Shown here: positions 24,313 through 30,680 of the stretch, one piece after another
Layout of the letters: each line of letters opens with the position of its first letter
Numbering within the stretch: position 1 is the stretch's first letter
Assembly (NCBI GenBank): GCA_016926375.1
Contig: JAFGOR010000154.1
Span: 1-34,745 of the forward strand
Source: Bacteroidales bacterium
GTDB taxonomy: Bacteria > Bacteroidota > Bacteroidia > Bacteroidales > UBA10428
Reading direction: 5' to 3'
DNA length: 34,745 bases
The notes under the pieces: model-generated
Told to the model about the DNA's origin: nothing
The model's input: the letters and a program-made list of their open reading frames with translations, nothing else
Database searches by the model: none
Position numbers and translations under genes: made by a program

Positions 24313-25254
24313 CTATTTATTGGTTAAGAAATGAATTACAGTTTCTTTGATCTGATCAGGCTGAAGGCCGTATTTCCCTATTAATTGCTCGTATGGGCCA
24401 TTGCTTGCGTAAAGGTCGTCAATACCAATCATCTTCATTTTTGCAGGATATTCCTGACTGCATAGTTCAGCAATGGCGCTACCCAAACCACCAGCCAGAA
24501 AATGCTCCTCTACAGTTACTATTTTCCCGATTTCCCTTGCGGCGGAGAGTATCAGATCGTGGTCCAGCGGTTTGATAGTATGCATATCGATGAGGCGAAC
24601 GCTGACTCCTGCCTCCTCAAGGAGCCGAGCAGCAACTACGGCTTTTGACAACACAGTGCCCGTTGCGATAAGGGCTACGTCATGTCCATCCTGAATAACA
24701 ATACCTTTTCCAAGCCTGAATTCTATATCATCAGGGTAAAGAACAGGCATCGGAGGATTTCCAATTTTCATATAGCATGGACCTAAATGATTCAGCATAG
24801 CATGCACAGCTTTTCCAATGGTCACCGGATCCCCGGGATTGATAACCGTAACTCCGGGAATGGTCCTGATAATTGCCACATCATCAAGTGAGTGATGAGT
24901 TGAACCCAGTTGATCATAAGTAAGCCCGGCACAGCGGCCCACAACTTTCACATTCTGATTCATGTATCCAAGATCATTCCTGAACATTTCATAAGGACGC
25001 GCAGTAACAAAGGGAGCAATGGCTGCAAAGACAGGTATTTTGCCGGTTGTGGCAAGCCCGCATGCAAAGCCAATAACGCCTTGTTCCATAATCCCAAATT
25101 CAAAATGTCTGTCAGGGAATTTTGCCGGGAAATTTCCCAATCCTGAACCCGAACTGCTGTCAGCTGAGAGAACCACAATGTTTTGATTCTCCAATGCTGC
25201 TTCCATAACAGCCTCTCCAAAAACCTTTCTTGGATCTTTTAATTCATTAATCAT
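24313..25254 (-). CDS. Split transketolase, C-terminal subunit
   Basis: 313-aa subunit carrying the pyrimidine-binding and C-terminal domains of a two-gene transketolase. The cofactor-activating glutamate is E57 in FGIMEQGVIG; VGRCAGLTYDQLGSTHHSLDD and the VINPGD segment are typical of the family. It pairs with the N-terminal subunit, whose stop overlaps this ATG by 4 bp. Split transketolases with dedicated substrates are known, for example in apiose and sulfoquinovose catabolism, so this pair need not serve the general pentose phosphate pathway. Confidence 0.92.
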   Translation of the reverse strand: MINELKDPRKVFGEAVMEAALENQNIVVLSADSSSGSGLGNFPAKFPDRHFEFGIMEQGVIGFACGLATTGKIPVFAAIAPFVTARPYEMFRNDLGYMNQNVKVVGRCAGLTYDQLGSTHHSLDDVAIIRTIPGVTVINPGDPVTIGKAVHAMLNHLGPCYMKIGNPPMPVLYPDDIEFRLGKGIVIQDGHDVALIATGTVLSKAVVAARLLEEAGVSVRLIDMHTIKPLDHDLILSAAREIGKIVTVEEHFLAGGLGSAIAELCSQEYPAKMKMIGIDDLYASNGPYEQLIGKYGLQPDQIKETVIHFLTNK

Positions 25255-26114
25255 AGTTCTATTTCTTCCATTTTGGTTTTCAGCAGTTTCTCCATAACAT
25301 CCAGATCTTTTTCTGCCTGTTCAAGTTCCTGGGGCTTTGCTTTCCAATAGTGGTAACTGACTTTGCCCTCTGCGAAACTGAGTCCTTTTGATTTCAGGGT
25401 GTCCGCTATAATTACTGATGGTTTGCCTTTTGTAAAAGGAGTTTGGTTTACTGTATCAATGATTGTTTCCAAATTATGTCCATCAATGGTTCTTACACCC
25501 CATCCGAACGACCTCCATCTTTCTTCGAGAGGTTCATAACTCATCACCTCAACAGTAGGTCCGCTTATTTGAAGTTTGTTTCTGTCCACGAAAACAATCA
25601 GTTTGTCAAGCTTGTGCATGGCAGCGGCAGAGGCAGCTTCCCAGTTAGAACCTTCAGCAAGTTCTCCGTCACCCATTACCACAAATACTTTTGAATCAGA
25701 TTTGTCAAGTTTTAAACCCAGAGACATACCTCCGGCAATGGATAATCCATGGCCCAGAGCACCCGTATTGGTCTCCACTCCCGGTAGTTTATGCATATTC
25801 GGATGACCCGGAACCCTGGAATCCAGAGCCCCGTATGTATCGAGTACTGATTTATCAAAGAATCCCCTTTCTGCCAATGCGGCATATAGAACCAGACATT
25901 TATGACCGGCGGACAGAACGAAACGATCCCGCTGAGGCCAGTCCGGTTTCTTAGGATCTATTTTGAGCAAATTAAAATACAGTGCTGTCAGTATTTCCAC
26001 AGATGAGAGTGCTCCCCCAACATGTCCTGATTCTCCTGCCCTGATAAGCCGTAGAATATTCCGCCTTAGATTAAGTGCCGTATATTCCAGGTTTAAAATT
26101 TCATTTTTACCCAT
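25251..26114 (-). CDS. Split transketolase, N-terminal (TPP-binding) subunit
   Basis: 287-aa thiamine-diphosphate-binding subunit. The TPP motif begins with GDGELAEGSNWEA (148-160) and ends with VDRN (N179); conserved GH30-31, H71 and GHG (121-123) are also present. It transfers a two-carbon ketol unit together with the following subunit. It lies 21 bp downstream of the RpiB-like gene and overlaps the C-terminal subunit gene by 4 bp, so equal synthesis is expected. The donor and acceptor sugars cannot be read from the sequence. Confidence 0.92.
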   Translation of the reverse strand: MGKNEILNLEYTALNLRRNILRLIRAGESGHVGGALSSVEILTALYFNLLKIDPKKPDWPQRDRFVLSAGHKCLVLYAALAERGFFDKSVLDTYGALDSRVPGHPNMHKLPGVETNTGALGHGLSIAGGMSLGLKLDKSDSKVFVVMGDGELAEGSNWEAASAAAMHKLDKLIVFVDRNKLQISGPTVEVMSYEPLEERWRSFGWGVRTIDGHNLETIIDTVNQTPFTKGKPSVIIADTLKSKGLSFAEGKVSYHYWKAKPQELEQAEKDLDVMEKLLKTKMEEIEL

Positions 26115-26135
26115 TGAAATTATAGTATTATCTCC

Positions 26136-26621
26136 TCAATCTTTAACCTGATGTTTCCTGGCATACTCCATATAGCAGGCAACCTTGGGTTCTGAAGTAG
26201 TGCCCGGTTGCCATCTTGATTCCATCCAGATTCTGACGATCTGTTTGGCAACTTCGGTTCCGGTAGTAAAGGCACCAAGAGTCAATACATTGGAATTGTT
26301 GCTTTTAATTGCTCTTTCGGCTGAATAGGTATCTGTACAAAGAGCTGCAAAAACACCCGGTACTTTGTTGGCTGCAATACTCATGCCTATTCCCGTTCCA
26401 CATAGCAGAATGCCCCTGTCAAAAGACTTAGCAGCAACTGCTTCTCCAACATCAAATGCTACCCGGGCATAAATGGGATCATCACTCCCGAAATCAGTAA
26501 ACGAATATCCCATTTCTTTAAGCAGGTTTATAATAATCTCTTTCAGGGTTGATGCATTGGGATCGCATCCAATAGCAACAGTAATTTCTTTCTTTTCAGC
26601 TAATTGTGTCATATCTATCAA
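26136..26621 (-). CDS. RpiB/LacAB-family sugar-phosphate isomerase with diverged active site
   Basis: 161-aa cytoplasmic aldose-ketose isomerase. The catalytic cysteine is C74 in CGTGIGMSIAANK, as in RpiB. However, the N-terminal SDHAG motif reads CDPNA (D20 kept, the following His replaced by P21), and the HND motif after SAxxxR reads KSNNSN, so the usual ring-opening histidine is Ser/Asn. Such changes are seen in RpiB relatives that act on other phosphosugars, including erythrulose phosphates, so true ribose-5-phosphate isomerase is doubtful. It is the first gene after the operator region and starts the catabolic operon. Confidence 0.85.
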   Translation of the reverse strand: MIDMTQLAEKKEITVAIGCDPNASTLKEIIINLLKEMGYSFTDFGSDDPIYARVAFDVGEAVAAKSFDRGILLCGTGIGMSIAANKVPGVFAALCTDTYSAERAIKSNNSNVLTLGAFTTGTEVAKQIVRIWMESRWQPGTTSEPKVACYMEYARKHQVKD

Positions 26622-27080
26622 TGATTTCCAAACATTTCTGCCTTAGCAATTCATACAGCTAATCCTTATTAAATTTAGTTATCTTTTATCAGTTTTAGAA
26701 GACAAAATAGTATCTTTTTATACATTATATTGTATACAAAAATTTAGTAACGAAATTAATAAATTTTTGTATACAGAATACAATAATGATCTTTTTTTAG
26801 CCAACAAAACCTAATTTTTGTCGCAAAACCTTTGTGGTGCACCTTTGGCTTAATCTGGAATCAAACCGATAATCGGGTGAAAGGATTTTGTAAGGCCAGC
26901 ATGGCCATAGGATTACCTGGTAAACAAATCTTTTAATAGGGTCTTTTTTGGTGATATTCCTGTGAAGAAACGATCAGATTAATTATGAAATCGGAAGGGA
27001 ATAATTATTGCAGGAAAACCGCTTTCAGGTTGGATAGAAATAATTACTATGTACAAGAAGTTAATGTTTATTCGCTCATT
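26622..27080 (-). promoter_or_regulatory. Promoter/operator region of the sugar-acid operon (no gene)
   Basis: This 459-bp AT-rich region separates the GntR stop from the RpiB-like start. It holds the paired GTATAC operators (26719-26776) and otherwise shows no supported gene. A reading frame at 26985-27212 (plus) lacks family features and runs into the GntR gene. No perfect -7 box was found for the operon; the nearest is TAGGTTTTG on the minus strand (about 26807-26815), one base too long. A weak GGCC-AGCAT-GGCC hairpin is present near 26895. Confidence 0.6.
26719..26776. promoter_or_regulatory. Paired GntR-type operator: two GTATAC palindromes in a 15-bp inverted repeat
   Basis: TTGTATACAA (26730-26739) and TTGTATACAG (26767-26776) are 37 bp apart centre to centre. 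They are embedded in a larger inverted repeat: 26731-26745 is the exact reverse complement of 26761-26775, with a 15-bp spacer. A third half-site TATACA is at 26719-26724. The TxGTxxACxA pattern is the known operator type of FadR/FCD-class GntR regulators, and UxuR/ExuR sites also have a GTATAC core. It lies about 110-150 bp before the RpiB-like start and near the GntR gene, so it is the likely target of that regulator. Confidence 0.7.
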
Positions 27081-27725
27081 CTATTTGCGTTTATCAGAAT
27101 AACTTTTTTTCAGAAGTTCCATAGTCTTACGAATATGATCGCGAACCAGTTTTTCAGCCAGTTCTCCATCACCTTTTTCCAGGGCAGCAATTATGGCCAT
27201 ATGCTCCGGTAAGCTTTCCTCGGGTGGACGAAGCATACCGCCACGAAATGTGCGAATTGTATTATGCCCGAGAAATTCCAGCCGGGTAATCACCTTGTTC
27301 CCACTGACTTTCATGATCATATCGTGAAACTCCTGATCCGACTCAAGGTAATCAGGAATACTGATATTATCGGTGTCGATGAACTTTTCAAAAAGTGATT
27401 TTAAATAGGTTAACTGGTTTTTAACAATGTTCCTGGCTGCTCTGCGTGCAGCCATCCCTTCAAGAGCTTCCCTACATTCAAAAGAATCAATCAACTGATC
27501 TATCCCGACCTTGGTCACAAAATACCCACGACGGGGAACACTCTCTATAAGCATTTCGTTTTCCAGCATTTGAAAAGCCCGGTGCAAAGGCATCCGGCTT
27601 ACCCCAAACAAATTAGCAATATGCTCCTGTTTCAGCTTTGCCCCACCTAGTAATTCATTTGACAAAATCATACTTTTCAATCGCTTGTAAATCTCATAAC
27701 TCAGGTCCTGATGTTGAATTTCCAT
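27081..27725 (-). CDS. GntR-family transcriptional regulator, FCD (FadR) subfamily
   Basis: 214-aa regulator. Winged helix at about 6-73 (HIANLFGVSRMPLHRAFQML, then PRRGYFV), followed by an all-helical FCD ligand domain (about 79-205) with the metal/ligand positions D130, H134, H175 and H197 (DQEFH, EHMAI, VRDHIRK). FCD regulators often sense sugar acids or other organic acids, as UxuR, ExuR and DgoR do. It lies upstream of, and in the same direction as, the catabolic operon, and divergent from the GH43-GH43-GH3 operon. It probably represses the operon through the GTATAC sites until a sugar-acid intermediate binds; autoregulation is possible. It is the only transcription factor gene in the window. 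Confidence 0.93.
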   Translation of the reverse strand: MEIQHQDLSYEIYKRLKSMILSNELLGGAKLKQEHIANLFGVSRMPLHRAFQMLENEMLIESVPRRGYFVTKVGIDQLIDSFECREALEGMAARRAARNIVKNQLTYLKSLFEKFIDTDNISIPDYLESDQEFHDMIMKVSGNKVITRLEFLGHNTIRTFRGGMLRPPEESLPEHMAIIAALEKGDGELAEKLVRDHIRKTMELLKKSYSDKRK

Positions 27726-27765
27726 TAGTGTGGGATTTTGATGAAGGCTAAAAAATTAGAGGCTC

Positions 27766-27773
27766 CAAAATTA
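27766..27773 (-). promoter_or_regulatory. Possible -7 promoter box for the GntR gene
   Basis: The minus strand reads TAATTTTG, a full TAnnTTTG match, about 40 bp upstream of the GntR start. No TTG was found at the usual -33 distance. It is the same octamer as the box proposed upstream of the dehydratase gene. Confidence 0.35.
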
Positions 27774-27817
27774 ATTGTTTTTGTTGTAGTACGTGAAAAA
27801 AAAATAAATATCAGATG

Positions 27818-27848
27818 TTTAACGATATATGCAACAGTTTTAACGATA
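27818..27848. promoter_or_regulatory. Direct repeat TTTAACGATA x2 with 21-bp period
   Basis: TTTAACGATA occurs at 27818-27827 and 27839-27848, exactly 21 bp apart (two helical turns), in the divergent region between the GntR gene and the GH43-CBM6 gene. Direct repeats at this spacing are how AraC-type DNA-binding domains, including those of Bacteroidota hybrid two-component regulators, contact DNA. It may be the activator site for the downstream hydrolase operon. The rest of the 27726-28112 gap holds AT-rich sequence with no supported gene. Confidence 0.45.
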
Positions 27849-28019
27849 GGCCTTCTTAGAACTGAAAAAAAATGAAAAATAAATTAGTAGCACGCTTTTA
27901 CCTGTTTTTAATTATCTATAATAGCAAAAATACTAACTTGCTTTATAGTAAAGATATAGAAAGAACCTTTTGTGTTTTGTACATTTTTTCCTGTTTAATA
28001 GATTATTGACACAAAATAT

Positions 28020-28027
28020 TATCTTTG
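28020..28027 (+). promoter_or_regulatory. Possible -7 promoter box for the GH43-GH43-GH3 operon
   Basis: TATCTTTG matches TAnnTTTG fully and would place transcription start about 75-80 bp before the GH43-CBM6 start. A TTG occurs at 28006-28008, too close for a normal -33 element, so an activator may be needed. Confidence 0.38.
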
Positions 28028-28112
28028 GATTAATAAAAGCTACAATTAGTCCTTTTTTAAAGGGTCTTCGTTCTGCCTGATCAATTATTATGAATAAAGT
28101 TTATAACCTAAA

Positions 28113-29471
28113 ATGAAATATCATCCCATGAAAAAGTCATTACTGTCTTTTTGTTTTATTACCCTATTTGCTGTTAATCAGCTGTTTGCCCAGAATCCGA
28201 TTATCAGAGACCAATTCACGGCCGATCCATCGGCCCGGGTTTTTAACGGAAAAGTATACTTGTTTCCTTCCCATGATATCCGTGCCAAAGAGGGCATGGG
28301 ACGTCCGGGCTGGTTTTGTATGGCGGATTATCATGTGTTTTCATCAGATAATCTAACCGACTGGACCGATCACGGTGTTATTGTAAGCCAGAATAAGGTG
28401 CCCTGGGTTGATTCCACATCATATAGTATGTGGGCACCTGACTGCATCTTCCGGAACGGAAAATACTATTTTTACTTTCCAGCCAACGGCACCAAAGAAG
28501 TCAACGGCAGAAGGAGGTTTGGCATTGGCGTGGCCATTGCCGACAAACCCGAAGGACCTTATGTTCCGGAACCCGAGCCAATAAAAAATCTTCCGGGGAT
28601 CGACCCGAACATCTTTATCGACAAAGACGGACAGGCTTATATTTATTGGTCGATGGGAAATATTTTTGTGGCGAAACTAAAGGATAACATGGTGGAACTG
28701 GATTCGGAACCGCAGGTGATTAAAGAACTTCCTCAAAAAGGTCTGAAAGAAGGGCCGTGGCTGTTTGAGCGCAACGGGATTTATTACATGACTTATCCGC
28801 ATGTGGAAAACACCATTGAAAGACTTGAATATGCCATTGGCGACAATCCTTTGGGTCCTTTCAAATTTGCAGGCGTCATTATGGACGAATCGCCCATGAA
28901 CTGCTGGACCAACCACCATTCATTTATAGAGTATAATGGCCAGTGGTACTTGTTTTACCATCAGAATGCCTACTCACCCAAATTCGACAAAAACCGTTCG
29001 GCTTGCATCGACAGCCTGTTTTTCAATGCCGATGGTACCATCCGTAAGGTGATCCCCACACATCGCGGAGTCGGACTAACCAGCGCTTCAAAAAAGATAG
29101 AAATCGACAGGTATAGTGCCATCAGCGAAAAAGGAGCAACAGTGGAATTCATTGATACATCATACCGGTTCAATGGCTGGAAGACCGTTTTCGATAATAA
29201 AGATGCCTGGATCCAATACAATGCGGTGGATTTTGGAATGAAAAAAGTCAAAACCATACAGGTAAATGCATGTTCTGAATCGGGCGGGAGTGTCCAGATC
29301 AGGCTCAATAGTGCCAATGGACCCATACTTTCTGAAGTGGTCATTCCCAAAAACAGCCAATGGAATATCGTCACTGCCAAAGTAAAGAAAGCACTGCCCG
29401 GGGTTCACAACCTGGTTGTGGTTTCAGCAAGTGATCAACCGGTTGAAATTGACTGGGTAAGTTTTGAATAG
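28113..29471 (+). CDS. GH43 glycosidase with C-terminal CBM6-like module
   Basis: Exported enzyme of 452 aa, likely an arabinofuranosidase or xylosidase on arabinoxylan. Signal peptide ending QLFAQ; the start is ATG 28113 or the in-frame ATG 28128 (MKKSLLSF), both compatible. GH43 residues: base D38 (FTADPSAR), modulator D164 (GIDPNIFID), acid E213 (LKEGPWLFERNG). Residues about 330-452 form a CBM6-type beta-sandwich (SYRFNGWKTV, VNACSESGGSVQIRL, and a closing VEIDWVSFE). The VFNGKVYLFPSHD opening is one I associate with GH43_29-like enzymes carrying CBM6 (from memory). First gene of the right-hand hydrolase operon; 25 bp to the next gene. Confidence 0.9.
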   Translation: MKYHPMKKSLLSFCFITLFAVNQLFAQNPIIRDQFTADPSARVFNGKVYLFPSHDIRAKEGMGRPGWFCMADYHVFSSDNLTDWTDHGVIVSQNKVPWVDSTSYSMWAPDCIFRNGKYYFYFPANGTKEVNGRRRFGIGVAIADKPEGPYVPEPEPIKNLPGIDPNIFIDKDGQAYIYWSMGNIFVAKLKDNMVELDSEPQVIKELPQKGLKEGPWLFERNGIYYMTYPHVENTIERLEYAIGDNPLGPFKFAGVIMDESPMNCWTNHHSFIEYNGQWYLFYHQNAYSPKFDKNRSACIDSLFFNADGTIRKVIPTHRGVGLTSASKKIEIDRYSAISEKGATVEFIDTSYRFNGWKTVFDNKDAWIQYNAVDFGMKKVKTIQVNACSESGGSVQIRLNSANGPILSEVVIPKNSQWNIVTAKVKKALPGVHNLVVVSASDQPVEIDWVSFE

Positions 29472-29496
29472 CCGGTTGTTTAGCTAACCTGAAAAC

Positions 29497-30639
29497 ATGA
29501 TCTCGATTAAAGCTTATATCCAGAGCCTGATTTGCGGCTTGTTCATTTGGTCATCTTCCAGTATGGCTCAAATGGATGCAATTGTTGAAAGGACTCAAGC
29601 AGGTCCCGACACCCGGAACATTTTCCGGTATACCAACCCAATTACCCGTGATAGTGCCATTTCCATGCGAGACCATTGCATTGTTAAAGTAGGTAATAAG
29701 TGGTATTGCACCGGAACCTCAAATCCTGTATGGACCGGACATAATCCCGGTGTGCGACTGCTTGTTTCAGATGACCTGATTCACTGGAAGCAGCACTCCT
29801 GGCTTATTGATGCGGCAAAACTGCCAGCCGATTGTCCGTATAACGGGCGATTCTGGGCACCTGAAATTCACTTCATCCAAAACAAATACTGGCTTACCGT
29901 AAACAGCGGGAGAGTTACAGAGGAAGATCCGAAAGGGATGAATACGCATAGCATCTGGCTGTTTGCATCTGACCAGATTACAGGCCCTTATGAACTGGTG
30001 AATGGTCCGCTTACGCCTCAATACAACAACGATGCAACCCTGTTCGAGGACGAGGATGGAAAAACCTATTTGTATTGCAGCGGGAACGGGCTTTTTCAGG
30101 CTGAAATTGACCTGACTTCAGGAAAACTTGTGGGCAGTATTCAGAAATTTCTCGATAAAAGAGAACCCGGCTATCCGGATTGGATGGTAGGAGGAATCGA
30201 AGGCCCCTTTGTGATAAAGAAAGACGGAACCTACTTCATGTTCTTTTCTACATGGACACGTGGCTATGAGGTTGGACTTTTGAAATCGAAAACACCACTT
30301 GGTCCCTGGGAACTTGTTTCGCGTGAGCCCATATTTGGTACCCGAAAAAAGGGGTACCGCCCGGAACTTGCTGTAAGTGGAGGTTACGAACATTTAAAAT
30401 TCCAGGATTCCGAAGATCCTTATTGCGAAACAGGGCATAATGCGTTATTCGAAGGACCCGACGGTAAATTGTGGAGTTCGTGTCACTATATGATGTATGA
30501 GAATCGACCTTATCCCTATTGCCCGGATCTTCAGCCATGGGAAAAAACACCCCAGATGGGTTTTGAACCTGTTTTATACCGCGATGGCATGTTTTATATC
30601 AAGGGCCCGACCTGGACAGAACAATGGTTAGAATATTAA
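29497..30639 (+). CDS. GH43-like five-bladed propeller glycosidase
   Basis: Exported single-domain enzyme of 380 aa with signal peptide (about 1-25, ending SSMAQ). The three propeller carboxylates can be aligned with GH43: D59 in SMRDHCIVKVGNKWY, D179 in NNDATLFEDEDGKTY, and E235 in GGIEGPFVIKKDGTYF. The WAPEIHFIQNKYWL and FFSTWTRGYEVGL stretches are typical of the fold. There is no C-terminal sandwich or CBM, unlike the other three GH43s. Neighbouring propeller families make the exact family slightly less certain than for the others. It lies 25 bp after the GH43-CBM6 gene; the GH3 start region lies close behind or overlaps. Confidence 0.8.
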   Translation: MISIKAYIQSLICGLFIWSSSSMAQMDAIVERTQAGPDTRNIFRYTNPITRDSAISMRDHCIVKVGNKWYCTGTSNPVWTGHNPGVRLLVSDDLIHWKQHSWLIDAAKLPADCPYNGRFWAPEIHFIQNKYWLTVNSGRVTEEDPKGMNTHSIWLFASDQITGPYELVNGPLTPQYNNDATLFEDEDGKTYLYCSGNGLFQAEIDLTSGKLVGSIQKFLDKREPGYPDWMVGGIEGPFVIKKDGTYFMFFSTWTRGYEVGLLKSKTPLGPWELVSREPIFGTRKKGYRPELAVSGGYEHLKFQDSEDPYCETGHNALFEGPDGKLWSSCHYMMYENRPYPYCPDLQPWEKTPQMGFEPVLYRDGMFYIKGPTWTEQWLEY

Positions 30640-30680
30640 GGCAATCAGGAATTGCCACCCTAATGATAAAAAATCAAAAA

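Noticed and set aside
24313-26621. Complete apiose or sulfoquinovose transketolase pathway
   Set aside because: The split transketolase fits either in style, but no apiose isomerase, sulfosugar isomerase or sulfoacetaldehyde gene is present, so neither pathway can be assigned.
26985-27212. 75-codon plus-strand frame in the gap before the GntR gene
   Set aside because: No recognisable family, and its second half runs antisense into the GntR C-terminus; probably chance in AT-rich DNA.
30624-30680. Upstream ATG starts for the GH3 gene
   Set aside because: ATG 30624 overlaps the preceding gene and, like ATG 30663, only lengthens the region before the signal peptide; ATG 30681 gives a more usual N-terminus.
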